Assembly (NCBI GenBank): GCA_951217055.1
Contig: OX578277.1
Span: 63,334,388-63,398,387 of the forward strand
Direction of reading: 5' to 3'
DNA: 64,000 bases
Source of the DNA: Gerris lacustris
Lineage: Eukaryota; Arthropoda; Insecta; Hemiptera; Gerridae
A program made the translations under genes and the position numbers. Below are positions 1 through 11,194 of this stretch, piece after piece (position 1 is the first letter of the stretch; each line of letters opens with the position of its first letter). The notes under the pieces are model-generated. The model was not told where the DNA came from. It searched no databases and saw only the letters and a list, made by a program, of their open reading frames with translations.

Positions 1-1080
1 GGCGGGTTGTAGCCCGGGCTTGGCCCAGGAGTGGGGAAAAGACTTCACTGTGGTTTTGTTTTTGTTGCTATGGATACTGGTTGGAACCGAGTCACGCTAT
101 AAGCTCTAAAATACCCTTCCAACACACCATTTCTTTATGGCCTCCATTATATTCTATCTATAATCATTCAATCGAAATCAAGCCCGGACCGGCAGCCAGC
201 TCTGCCCACCTGTAAATAGCCTTCATGACTCTTGATTACAACAATGTGTATTATTAATAGTTGTTGAGTTTAACTTTATGATTAGGCTATGATGCTTTTC
301 AAACCTTTGTTACTTCCACAGTGATTATTGTTTATGGCTTTATATTTTGCATTCGAATATTATACCCAACCTTTTACCCTCGAAATCTGAACTTTCACTA
401 CTGACCTCTTTAAGATTTTTTTTCCTCATGCACTTTGCGGTTATATGAAGGAGTGTACTTTTTCTTGATGAATGGGTCTATTGATTATGAATTAATCATT
501 GTATTGATATAAAATTATTATATTTTTTTAAAAGTATTTTATCAATTTTAAAGCAACATTTAAATATAATGTGTGCTTCATTCTTCAAACAACTTAATAT
601 GATATCTCTATTCTATTATCTCCCATCTCTAACTACCTCATAATATTTTCTAGATCACATGTATTTTATGTCTTTATAATTAGATAAAACAATTTTATTC
701 AAATTCTTTTATTTCGTTATTTTTAATGAAAGTAACGATTTGGGAGTAGGTAAAAACATTTTTCATTTCATTTTGGTTTAAAACTTGTATTAAAGGTGAT
801 AAAGATTTAGAAAAAAACTTAATTTTTTTAATAAAAGGTTTCACGGTAATTTTGAATAAAAGGATTGATTTAATTAAACTTTCAATGTTGCAAGTAACAT
901 AAAGTGTTGACAAATGTAATAATTTTGTTTTATGACCTTCAAACTCTATATATAACATTAACTTAAATGTTTCACTTATCATTTTACACCACTAGGCAAT
1001 ACACTAAAAAAAATTATGTAATACGCTAAAAATAAAGTTGTATAAACTTCAATACGACACACCCATAAATGTAATTATTG
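1..1080. other. Gene-free AT-rich stretch
   Basis: No RNA gene, tandem repeat or plausible exon was seen. The first 60 bases are GC-richer than the rest. The only longer frame (95 codons, minus strand, about 695-982) is dominated by K, I, L and F codons as expected of AT-rich noncoding DNA, and shows no domain. Confidence 0.6.
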
Positions 1081-1286
1081 AAGGAATTAAATATATTTTT
1101 CCTTGGTAGACTGTGAAATAGTAACTTTAGAGCCTAAAAGACAGCTAAAATCCATTTTTTCATTAAGTGGACTTAAGAAAAAATTTTGTAAAGACAAAAA
1201 AACTGTATCTACGATTGATACGAAATATAAACATTGTATCTCTGTTTAGATGCGTAGAAAGTGATTATTTACGTACTTGTATTCAT

Positions 1287-1297
1287 TGCGCATGCGC
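1287..1297. promoter_or_regulatory. NRF-1/Ewg-like palindromic site
   Basis: TGCGCATGCGC contains the self-complementary core GCGCATGCGC. It matches the established binding consensus of the NRF-1 family (Ewg in flies), typical of TATA-less promoters. It lies about 165 bases upstream of the ATG of the short frame at 1463. Binding is inferred from the motif alone. Confidence 0.3.
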
Positions 1298-1321
1298 GTC
1301 TCATAGTTCTGAATAATTCCT

Positions 1322-1351
1322 CTTCTTTACCGCACTAGTGCGGTAAAGAAG
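1322..1351. repeat. 30-bp perfect palindrome
   Basis: The centre is CACTAGTG; both arms read CTTCTTTACCGCACT towards the centre with no spacer and no mismatch. The outer TTCTTTACCGC half-site recurs through the surrounding 1.6 kb. It could be a dimeric protein-binding site, a recombination site, or two fused ends of a transposon. Confidence 0.9.
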
Positions 1352-1462
1352 TGGAATTCTTCAGCTTTACGCACGATTAGCGAGTTAGTTTACATTTAAC
1401 AAAACTAAGTTGCTGTTCTTTTATTAAAGTAACTGTTTATATCAAGTTTTTAGTGAAAAACA

Positions 1463-1627
1463 ATGTGTGAATCAAGTGACTTAGACGAAAATGTGGAGAT
1501 TAATACTCCTCCAGAAATAATTAATTCGGCAAAAAATACAACTCAAGAATTAATGCCGCATGCTTATCAAGAGAGTGATACGAACTTACATATAGCAAGT
1601 TTATTTTTTTCTGTATTTATTATTTAA
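1463..1627 (+). CDS. Small hypothetical frame, possible first exon
   Basis: A 54-codon frame with ATG in an arthropod-like start context (AAACA before ATG). The first ~45 residues are acidic and polar (D, E, N, S, T, Q rich, two prolines in a row near residue 16) and use mixed codons, unlike the AT-noise frames elsewhere. The last ~10 residues become F/I rich as the DNA turns into an AT tract, suggesting that coding, if real, stops before then, at a splice donor or a break. The only nearby GT is a weak donor candidate in 'agcaagttta'. An NRF-1-like site lies upstream. It may be the start of a decayed mobile-element gene; no domain is recognised. A chance frame is quite possible. Confidence 0.2.
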   Translation: MCESSDLDENVEINTPPEIINSAKNTTQELMPHAYQESDTNLHIASLFFSVFII

Positions 1628-2330
1628 ATATAACAATCGTAAATAAAGTACGGTACGCAACTCATGCGAAAACGGCATTATGCATTGCTCGTGTGGTTTT
1701 ACTACCCTCGCTGTCGCTCGGGTGCAAACTCCACACTCGCATGCAAAATGCTACTTTCCGCACTCGATGCGTAATGTACTATTACGTCCTAGGACAGATT
1801 TTTTTTTTTTCTTTACAGCTGGTAGTTATCAAAACTTCCGATTTTAGCGCTGCAATATTTGTAGAAATGCTTCTTAGTACGATTAAAATCCGCTAGATGT
1901 CAATGCGTTTTAATTATCTTTTTCCGTGGTAGGCTGTGAAATAGTAACTTTAGAGCCTAAAAAACATAGCTAAAATCCATTTTTTCATTACGTGGACTTA
2001 AAAAATCTTTTTATTACTCCTAGCTGTAAAGAAAAAATCTTTTACGTCCTAGGCACTAAAAGATTTTTTCTTTACGGCGGGTAGTTGTCAAAACTTCCGT
2101 TAGTAGTGCTGCAGTCTTTGTAGAAATGCTTCTAGTACGATAAAAATCCGCTAGATGTCAATGCGTTTTGTTTATCTTTTCTTATAGTGTAACCTCATTT
2201 TAAGGTTTCTCTTTTTAAGTCTTAAGTATGTACTAATATTTGTTATTATTACATATTGATTAGTGATTAATATTTAATGTTTTTTCATTGTCTGCTACCT
2301 CGGAAAAAATAGCATATGCTACGCGACTTT

Positions 2331-2420
2331 GAAGTGTTTTTTCTTTACCTTGGCAATATTTACTGTCTCGCTTCGCTCGACAGTAAATGTAATTGCCGCG
2401 GTAAAGAAAAAACTCACTTC
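2331..2420. repeat. Nested inverted repeat (90 bp)
   Basis: The outer arms GAAGTG..TTTTTTCTTTACC and GGTAAAGAAAAAA..CACTTC pair across the element, with a two-base offset in one arm. A second stem inside (ATTTACTGTC with GACAGTAAAT) encloses TCGCTTCGCTC. The duplicate copy just downstream (about 2590-2650) keeps the inner stem and the right outer arm but has lost the left outer arm. It looks like a MITE-like hairpin or the fused ends of an element. Confidence 0.75.
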
Positions 2421-2680
2421 ACAGCCTTGTAACATAATATACTATTTCTTATAGTGTAACCTCTTTTTAAGGTTTCTTTTTTTTAATTTTAAGTATGTAC
2501 TAATATTTGTTATTATTATATTTATTATTGATTAATATTTTTTCATAATTGCTCTACTGCCACGGAAAAAATAGCAAGCATTACAGTTACTGTCTCGCTT
2601 CGCTCGACAGTAAAATGTAATTGCCGCGGTAAAGAAAAAACTCACTTCACAGCCTAGTAACATAATATACTATTCCTCTA

Positions 2681-4210
2681 CCTATTTTACATGCTTTCTT
2701 GTCACTTCTTGATGTTTTACTTAAAGAGCTTGCTTTGTTTATATACTTGTGTTGTTACTTCTTAAAGAGCTATTTTACATTTTTTCCATCCTTGTCTCAT
2801 TATATTGTTTTTACTTAGCTATTATATATTCTTCGTTCGTGTAACGTTTTTATGTCTCTTTTTAAAGAGCTATTTTATATTGTTCTAACCAATTTGTATA
2901 ATTCTTTACAGTAATAAAATACTTTTATTCTCTACACATATTCTTGATGTTGATACTTAAATACACATATTTAATTCGTTGTTTATTTTTTTGTGTTTTT
3001 ATAAGGTAATTTATATTTTTTTATTGTTATAATATATATAACTTTAGTTATAAAAAAAACTTTAGTTTTAGACTTAAAACTGAGTTTTCACAAATCATCC
3101 TTCACATTTTATTACCCTAGAATTAATAAGATAAGGCGATAAGGACATCCTTTATATAACCATGTAGTCGAACAAAGAATTTCTAGAATATGTTTAGTAA
3201 ATGTTTACGCTTGTTATAAAATAATATCCTATGAATAATATTTTGTAACATTAACAATACATAATACATTTTATTTTACCACTTATAGCACCTTTTTTTA
3301 TATTATTATTATTTATATTCGTTCATTATTAATTATTTTATTAATCATTATAGAGACTACTATTAACGTGTAACTTGCATTAATTTTTTAAATTACCTCG
3401 AACTTTGTATAATGTATTGTATAAAAGGTAAACTTTTCACTATTTCTAGTAGAAAAATATTATTATTATTACATTAATCCGAATACAGCTGTGTTGATTT
3501 ATATACAATCTGCATTATTAAAAATAATTTTAAAGATGCATTAAATTACTCCATTGATTAATAAAGAAATTAAAATTTTCCTTAATAAAGAAATAAATGG
3601 TACTGAACTATTAATTATCAATTTATACATGATATTTTGATATGCAAATTTATTAATAACTGCACTAAAAAAACCTTTATCCAATATATAATACTAGCCG
3701 AATTGGCTAACTCTTTGGTTAACTCATAATTGGTTAACTCATAAAACTGTTGTTGGTAAAAGTTTTGTATGTCTTAGTTTGTTAGTTCACCGCTAGAATG
3801 CGTTTGAAGTTTAGTTTCTAAATAAAGTTCCTTAGGGCATGGCACAAACAATATTTTAATGCTTTTAGTAATTTTTCAGCAGAATTTAATTAGTTTTCAG
3901 CAAATTTGCTTCATGGAAAGTCTGTTCGGAAAAAATCCGCAAGTTATTTTATTTGTTTTGTCATATCCCAAATATTTACAATCCTTCATTTTGACAGATT
4001 TCAAATTTAAGATTTTTTATTAAGAGGTAAACAGTGAATGACAGTGAAAAAGAATAAGTAAACCAATTAAACAAAGAAGATAAATAATTTAATATGAAGA
4101 TAAATTAATTGAATTAAAAAACGTAGTATATATAAAGTTCTTTTTATCTTGTAATTTTATACATATATCTATATTTGATTAATTTATATTTTTATTTTTC
4201 TATACACTTT
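2681..4210. other. AT-rich stretch with three TTAAAGAGCT words
   Basis: TTAAAGAGCT occurs at 2721, 2762 and 2862. The last two are followed by ATTTTA, giving a weak degenerate repeat. At 3709-3745 the word 'ggttaactcataa' occurs twice in tandem. Otherwise no gene, RNA gene or long repeat was seen. Confidence 0.5.
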
Positions 4211-4559
4211 ATTCTTTTATTGCCGCGCCGTATCAAAAACTGTCAAAATGTGTCAAAAATAAACAAAACAATGCACCCCCCCACAAAGACAAACCCAAGC
4301 CTTTCTCAAAGTCTTCTCTCATTGGTTGGTCATATTATGTCAAATTAAACACCAGAAAACTGATGTAGAAAGCTTGTCGCCAAGAGTAACGGCTACAATT
4401 AGACTAACTCAACCAACAATTCACGGAACTAAAAAAAAGATCAAAACAAATCAAATGCGCAGCAGTCTATCGAATAAAAAATCCTTACTCTGCTGAGCAG
4501 CAGCAGTGGTTTATTCATTCATCGAATATTATCAAAATTGGTATTGTTGTAAAGGTCTC

Positions 4560-5000
4560 GATAAGAGCAGTAAAAAATTATTAATTAGTTTTCCATTTAA
4601 ATTATAATCTAAAAAACCAATTCGGAAAAACAGATAAATTAACGGTTTTTTATGCTTTACACCCCTTAAAATGTAAAATTTTGAAAAAGTGTACATAACA
4701 ACAATGAAAGTACTTTTCAAGCACTGTAAAATTATATATTATATGATATATTTAGAGCATTTCGATCATTGTACCCATGTACCTCATATAGGTACCAACA
4801 TTATATTAAAACAAATTAAATTCACTGAATGGTATAAAGCTTACTAAATAAAATCATTACTAATAACACATTGTTTCACAACATAAAATCTCAAGTTAAA
4901 ATAACACATTAGGTACCGTATGTACCAAAAGTACAAATGTGTACAAATATGTTCAAGTATTAATTTTTTTCCGAGTTCCTAATATTAAATAAGGCATGCA
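4560..5000 (+). repeat. Dispersed repeat R3, diverged copy
   Basis: Marker words in order are a 'ttacacccc' run, 'gtacataacaacaatgaaagta', 'gtacccatgtacct', 'aggtacc', and later 'gtaccaaaagtacaaatg'. The same order appears at about 5460-5930, 17995-18240 and 32815-33215. The repeat has no coding capacity. The recurrent GTACC and GGTACC words give it a distinctive texture. Confidence 0.55.
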
Positions 5001-5459
5001 TACAAATTTTAAATCAAATCGAATCAATATTTCTCATATTTTTAATTTTTTATTAATTTCCCTATTTTTGGGCCCAGATTTTGAGCCGGAAAATTTGGGC
5101 AAAAAAAGTTGTCGACAACCCCATACAAACTATACGTATTTTTAAAGCCCCCGTCGAGTAGATTACGAATATGCCGTCAGTTTACCATTTAGCACTTTTA
5201 AAGCCCAAAAAATGGCCAATCAAAAACCCCAAAAATTGCCAAATATGAACTTTGAGTGGCTATTTCTCGGAAACTAAGAGTCTTGGAAAAAAAAGTCCAA
5301 GAGCACTTTCGTCTTGTATTTTTCATTTTTATAAGCGTGACAAATTTCATGAAGATAGTACAAACTTTATTTTTTACCAAAAAATCGTCAAGCCACACCC
5401 CTGTGATTTTTTTACCCGAAAAAGTCAAAATGAAGATAACAAAATAAATGAGGTATATT

Positions 5460-5930
5460 CGTAAACGTCTCGAAAAGGAGAGTAAAAAATAATAACAATG
5501 TTTTAAATTTCAACCAAAACCTAAGGAACCATTGTCAAAAAACAGCTATATAAGGACTTTTTTCAATTTTACCCCCCTAAAAAGTAAAAATATCACAAAA
5601 CACTACATATCTACATTAAAAGGCCTATTCAAGAGTTTTTCAACGATATACATGAAAGTAGGTTTTGTGTTTAAAAGCATATTTGTACCCGTGTACCCAT
5701 AGGTACCAAAAATATATTTAAAAATCAAACCATGTATAAGATCATTATTTAGGCTAATGAATTCTAATAAATGTAAAAATAAAATTTAAAAAAATTATTT
5801 CACCTTCTTAATCTGAACCAAAAGTACAAATCGGTACAAATTTACCCGTACAAAAAATTTTAAAAATAAATAAATACCACAACATTAAAGTATTAATCAA
5901 GGCCTTTAAAACGATATACGACACATAAAA
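5460..5930 (+). repeat. Dispersed repeat R3
   Basis: This is the clearest copy. It contains 'ttttacccccctaaaaagtaaaaa', 'tttttcaacgatatacatga', 'tgtacccgtgtacccataggtacc', and the closing 'caaggcctttaaaacgatatacgacac'. All four words recur in the same order in the 32.8-kb copy with moderate divergence. It leads directly into the 145-bp tandem array. The preceding 250 bases (about 5200-5460) have words such as 'gacaaatttcatgaagatag' typical of the same sort of element. Confidence 0.65.
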
Positions 5931-5945
5931 ATATACACGTGTTTT

Positions 5946-6385
5946 AAAAATCCAATATGGCGGCTATAATTCAATATAGCGGCTATATATCGAAATCAAA
6001 ACACCCGCACTTTTCTAGTATTGGTACACTCTACCTATGTACCAAATTTCAAATCTCTAGGTCAATGGGAAGTAGGAGAATTACTGTTGAAAAAATCCAA
6101 GATGGCGGCTATAATTCAAAATGGCGGCTATATATCGAAATCAAAACACCTGAACTTTTCTATTTATGGTACACTCTACCTATGTACCAAATTTCAAATC
6201 TCTAGGTCAATGGGAAGTAGGAGAATTACTGATGAAAAAATCCAAGATGGCGGCTATAATTCAATATGGTGGACACATATCGAAATCAAAATGGCCGCAC
6301 TTTCCTATTTATGGTACACTCTATCTATGTACCAAATTTCAAATCTCTAGGTCAATGGGAAGTAGGAGACTTTTTGATGATCAGT
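5946..6385 (+). repeat. 145-bp tandem repeat, three copies
   Basis: The word TCCAA(G/T)ATGGCGGCTATAA starts at 5951, 6096 and 6241, exactly 145 bases apart. Each unit then has a second half-copy 'ATGGCGGCTATA' (diverged in unit 3), 'atcgaaatcaaaa', 'ggtacactctacctatgtacc' and 'tctaggtcaatgggaagtagg'. Because 145 is not a multiple of three, the apparent frames crossing it shift each unit and are not genes. The array closes with 'gatcagtcactgtcactc'. A single related 3' part ('aagtctctagctcttctggaagtggg' then GTCAGTCAGTGAG) is seen at about 33690-33745, so the array appears to be an internal expansion of the R3-type element. Confidence 0.9.
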
Positions 6386-6399
6386 CACTGTCACTCTTA

Positions 6400-7020
6400 G
6401 TTTTATATATATAGATAAATTAATTAATAATTTGTTTATAAAAATGAATAAGTTTAAAAATATAAACTTATTTATAAGCCCAGCTAGTTAAAATCGTCCT
6501 TATTAAAGAAGAAGAAGATATTAAAATTAGGATTTAGAGAATGATCTTAGCTGCTTTGTTACGCTTGAGAACAAAAGGGTAAAGTGACACTAAGTAGGAC
6601 CGGAAAGAAAGTTAACGAAATGTAACAAGAAGAAAGTTTAGCCGTTGGGTCTAAACAAAGTGCAAATTCCGCAGTACTTTGTTGCAATGCAGGTTAAAGG
6701 TTCACCTCAGGGATACATTATTGTACCTTTTTTGTTTTTAATATATAACATTAGGTATCAGTATAATTTTGTTAAAAAAATGTAAACTGTTCTACTTTTA
6801 CAGTCTCTCCATTTAAAATTGATAACTCACACTTCATAACTAACATATTTTTTAATACTATTCAAGTGTGATTGAAATGTTTATAGATACTTTAATCTTA
6901 AAATAATATAGGAACGCAGTAATTGCCTTTTATTCTGTACCTACTCATTTATTTTGTACTAACAAATTAAGTTATACCAGTTTAATCTATAAGTTTTGTA
7001 GTAGTTTCTATCAAGAGTCC
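6400..7020. other. Gene-free stretch
   Basis: AT-rich DNA with no repeat recognised by eye and no plausible exon. Confidence 0.5.
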
Positions 7021-7029
7021 CTAGTAACT

Positions 7030-7285
7030 CATTGTTGGTACACGCAGGAGGTCCAGGTTCGATTCCCGACTTTGACATTGGGCCCCATGATTGGTGTTTA
7101 TCCAGTATCGCCATTTAATTTCTGCTTATGTGAAGTGGTGTTTATCCGGTTTTGAATGTCAATTATAAGGTTTTTACAACTAATGGCGAAACGCTAACAT
7201 TTCGGCATACATTATATTTGCAATTGTATTAGCCCTTTGCAGGCCTAGCTCTCTTGGGCTGTTGCGCCGTGGATTATTATTATAT
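7030..7285 (+). repeat. tRNA-derived SINE fragment
   Basis: A near-perfect RNA polymerase III B box, GGTTCGATTCC, lies at 7056-7066. The candidate A box upstream is degenerate. The tRNA-like head is followed by a body of about 200 bases containing two 'gtgtttatcc' words (around 7096 and 7139) and ends near an ATT/AT-rich tail ('gattattattatatata'). This is the normal plan of an insect tRNA-derived SINE: head, unrelated body, simple-repeat tail. No second copy was found in the window. Confidence 0.6.
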
Positions 7286-8840
7286 ATAAATGCGTCTTGT
7301 ATGAATTTATTAATTAATAATAATTATTTATTATTTGTTACAGGTACGGTTCTTAGAAGACATACTAAATTTAGACTATTATTGTGAGTAACGACCTTAG
7401 CTTATAATTAATTTACATTTAAGTAAGAGCTATAGTTGTATGTGATATGTTTTCAACTTCGTATTATAATATTGGGTGTGCTCTGTTTAACTATTTTTTA
7501 AATAGCTGTTAAATATGATGTAAATACAAATTGCAACAGGAAATTCAGCATGAGCGGATTATGGAGCTCTCCGAAGTATCATCAAACCAACTAATCAATC
7601 AAACTATATATTATTCAATTGATCATTATTCAAACCAATGTGTGAACAAAATTTTAGTAGGAAACGCTAGATAGTTTAAAAAAATAACTGTCAAAACAAA
7701 TTATTTAATAAGAGCACACACAAATATTATTAAATAATTTAAGTTTTACTTACGATTGGTAAGGTTTTTAAATATTACTTAAACTAAATAAAATCATTAT
7801 ATAGTTCAACAATAATCTGGTTTCGATAGATAGGTGAATGGTAGATTTACAGAATAGATCTATCTATCTTGTATTGACCTAATACTGTTGTTGATCTAGG
7901 TGTAATGGAAGCCAAACGTTTATAATAATAAAAAAATAATGTGTAATGGACAAACCATTATTATTTTTCCTGTATGTATGTTTCTTAACAATTACGATTC
8001 GCATTCTCTTTTAATATCACCCCATACATTAAATTTTCTCTGTAATTTCCATTTTGAAAATAAATGTCTTGATACTTTGATAAATTACGGGATGTTGTTT
8101 CTGTACTTTGTGCCGTAGAGCTATTAATAAGTTAATGTTAATGTTATATCCATAGGAATATAACAGATACATGATATGGAGGAAACATTGAATGTAAACT
8201 CACAAGTATAGTATGGGTAATATCTAGGGGGATGGTTAGGAGGTGCTGAATAATCAGGTTAATCCAGTCTATCTTTCCTTAATGTTATAGCAAACGGGTT
8301 AGAGGAGTAATATTACACTTAATTTATAGCAACATCTATACGCTTAGGATAGTCTCCTAGCTGCTTCCAAGTAATAGTGCAAAACATTAACTAAGCATTA
8401 AACCAGTAATGGTATGTCCTATAGAGTTTTAATGGGCCTTAAAATATAGCAAAGGTCTTTTATACATTAAGCACAAACTAGCGACTAACATTAGTCAAGG
8501 TTTTACAATATACAATATCTTCGAGATAAAATTCATAAAACCCTAATTTCATAACATTTTTAATGCTTTTAGCTTCATAAGCACTGAGAGGATTTTAAGG
8601 GGGAAACTATGTATTACTCAGCAGATTTAATAATACTACGCCCGAAATCAAAACAATTAATTCTATAATATTACATTAATTCAAAGATACAAATATTTTA
8701 AAATGTACAATTATATTTAAATAAAATAATACTTAGTTAAATATTTACCAATACTCAAACGTAAAGTATTATACAGTTCTTTCTAGCATAGGTATGTTAT
8801 TTTCTATATTGATTTTGCCAAATTAAGAATCCACCAATAT
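7286..8840. other. Gene-free AT-rich stretch
   Basis: No RNA gene, array or inverted repeat of note was seen. A short palindromic patch (GATAGATAGG..CTATCTATC) lies near 7828-7868. Confidence 0.5.
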
Positions 8841-8844
8841 CTGG

Positions 8845-8870
8845 GGCGGGGGCACGGTAGTGCCCCCGCC
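8845..8870. repeat. Perfect GC-rich hairpin, 11-bp stem, GGTA loop
   Basis: GGCGGGGGCAC, then loop GGTA, then GTGCCCCCGCC. The composition is in sharp contrast to the AT-rich surroundings. A stable hairpin of this kind is typical of a transposon terminus, for example near the 3' end of Helitrons, but the CTRR end expected there was not found just downstream. It could also be a structured RNA element. Confidence 0.85.
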
Positions 8871-9540
8871 AAGTCGAGCACAGCCGAACCATCCTTTACT
8901 GGAACCTACTCACGACAATTTGGACCCCCTCTATTGTCCTATTGAAGATACTTAGATAATATTTAATATAAATTTTAATTTAAAGTTCAAAATAAAAATT
9001 TCACACCTCTACCCATAGTAGTTCATAAGATATATGAGCCTAAAGTTTTATTATTTTGTCACTCACTCACTCACTCATCATAATTCTAAGGCACTTCTAA
9101 CAATCCTAGAAACTTGAAATTTTGTATATAGGTAAAGTTCATTGTACAAATAGAGGAAAAATTAAAAAATCCGATAAAATCTGGTTCTTTGTCCCTTTCA
9201 AGGCTAATAGAAAAACCGTCTATTCAAAATATTGTAAAAAATCATAAACAGCGCCACTAGAGCTACCTAGTAGAGAACTTTAAAACTAAAAAGTGATATT
9301 AAGAATTCGTTGAGGTTGATTTGATGGTATTGATTGACAGTTATCTTAAAGTGCAAACATATTTACTCCAGATAATTTCATTTAGTTGAATTTGAACACC
9401 CACCGACGAAAAAGTTACACGGATGATTAACAAAAACAAAGAAAGAAAAAAATTCCCAAGATCAATTAAACAAGAAGAAAATAAGAAAAACGAAAAATTG
9501 TTTGGGGCAATGAAAAATTAATTACAAAAAGAAGTGAAAT
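8871..9540 (+). repeat. Element fragment with (TCAC)n run
   Basis: A (TCAC)n tetranucleotide run at about 9058-9077 is followed by 'aaacttgaaattttgtatataggtaaagttc', a word order typical of noncoding insect repeats in which a short tetranucleotide run precedes a 'gaaatttggtata' block, as in R1 and R2 here. No frame and no clear borders. Confidence 0.4.
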
Positions 9541-10078
9541 TCCAAAAAACACTAGTGTAAAAAAATAAGCCAAGTCTCGCTTTAAAAGTTGTGAGATCAT
9601 TGGTTTAGCCAAGTCTCCTACTATCCGAGTAAGTTCTACTAGGTTTAACTTATCCAGTGCAAGTACATGATGTTTGTCTGTTTCTCTCTATTCTCTTTTC
9701 CAAATCACTTTACACTTTAAATTTAAAAACATTTTCTGACTTGGCAAATATACACACCCCAGAGGCTAAAATTAAATGCAGTGTCATATACAAATGTATA
9801 TCCTTGTGCTGCGACGCTCAAATGAAAAAATAATATTTATTATTTTATTTAAGTTTGTGGTGTGTATTTGCCAAGTCAGAAAATGTTTTTAAATTTAAAC
9901 GTGTAGAGTGATTTGGAAAAGAGAGTAGAGAGGGACAGACAAACATCATGTACTTGTAGTGGAATAATTTATTCCTTGTAGAATTTACTCGGACAGAAGG
10001 AGACTTGGCTAAATCTATTATCTCGCACAACGTTTTACGCGAGACTTGGCTGATTTTTTTAAACTAGTGTTTTTGTTG
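9541..10078. mobile_element. Foldback element, about 0.54 kb
   Basis: The two arms are inverted copies of about 215-230 bases with roughly 10% divergence, separated by a spacer of under 100 bases around 9765-9848. The outermost shared words are AAAAACACTAGT and its complement, the inner ones 'ctgacttggcaaata'. Each arm contains GCCAAGTCTC twice and the inverted form GACTTGGC once, so there are repeats within repeats. No target duplication was identified. It is noncoding; a frame across the right arm is an artefact. Confidence 0.85.
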
Positions 10079-11194
10079 GGATTAAAATTTGACAAAATTA
10101 TACTTATGAAATAAAAATTAAATTAATTAAAACTATCAACATCTTATTTATAAAGATAATTTTATGGTTTTATTTAATATAATTTTTTCTTACATTTCAT
10201 TTACTGTACGACCTAAGTGGCTATTTTTTTTAATATGAGATTGAATCTCTCTTTAACAGTTTAAGATTTAAAAGATTATTAATTCTTTATATCTTTATAT
10301 TTAAAGTATTCAATATATTCTTCTGCACAACAATACAAGTACACTAGTAGTAAAATATTTATGACTTACTTGCTTTAAAATATTTATGTGTTGATATAAT
10401 TGTGAGCTTTACTCTATGAAATCGACAACTTTATCCAGTTAATAGTTTTTTAAAAATGTAATATAACGTCCCTTCAAAAATATTACTTTAAGCTCTGCAT
10501 TATTTCATATAGCGGATATTGAGTTCATTGAAGGGGGAAAGTATAATTTTGAAATAAAGCTTTTTTTATTGAAGTATCACTAAAGTCAATCCCTACTTTA
10601 TACACTTCACTCATACCGATGAAATATTACTAGCTGCTGGTTATCCATCTCTAGCCAATAGAGACCCTACTGCTCCTAGGAATACTGTGCTAATGGTGTT
10701 TACTTGCGTTGAATTATTGATGTGTGACTCATACATTTATTGAATATATTATTGGGTATAAAATAAGTGATTCCTCTAATGTTACCAGAGTAGAGGCATG
10801 GCGCTGGGGCTCCACACACCAACCATATACCCCTCTCCATCCAATTTATTACTTTATCGTGCTGTGAATTTATTAAATCGGAAATATTACATTTTTGTTT
10901 GCGTAGATATTCTTTAAATTTTTGTCTCTTCACAAAATGTTTTCTGTCTCTAATTCACAACAAATAAACAAATATAAAATAAATGTTGGATTTAAAATAT
11001 AACATAAATATTTAATAAACTATCTATGTGTTATCAATTATTATCGTTATCATTTCTTATTGTTATCTATTTATGACAAGGGTTTTTATTCTATTTTATT
11101 TTTCTTATAATTATGTATTATGATTATGTGATCCAGAAGAACAGGACACAGTGTATGTGATTTTATATATATAAAAATAAATAATTTATATTTT
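10079..11194. other. Gene-free stretch
   Basis: AT-rich. A slightly GC-richer patch at about 10610-10880 contains only a short 77-codon frame without any recognisable motif. Confidence 0.5.

Larger units (their letters stand above)
1081..2680. repeat. Mosaic of duplicated blocks sharing TTCTTTACCG motifs
   Basis: Three blocks are each present twice. Block A, around the words 'ctgtgaaatagtaactttag' and 'taaaatccattttttcatta', lies at about 1096-1187 and 1919-2001. Block B, from 'acgtcctagg' to 'gctagatgtcaatgcgtttt', lies at about 1785-1920 and 2044-2180. Block C, from 'cttatagtgtaacctc' to 'aacataatatactatt', lies at about 2181-2447 and 2448-2675. The copies differ by substitutions and small indels, so the duplications are not recent. 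The word TTCTTTAC plus C, A or G recurs in the palindrome at 1322, in both B blocks, and on both arms of the C1 hairpin. The region may be a degraded mobile element or a local satellite-like expansion; I do not recognise the family. Confidence 0.75.

Noticed and set aside
5957..6414. Three overlapping frames of 82-109 codons with repeated residues
   Set aside because: They follow the 145-bp tandem repeat, which changes frame in every unit, so the similarity between frames comes from the DNA repeat, not from a protein.
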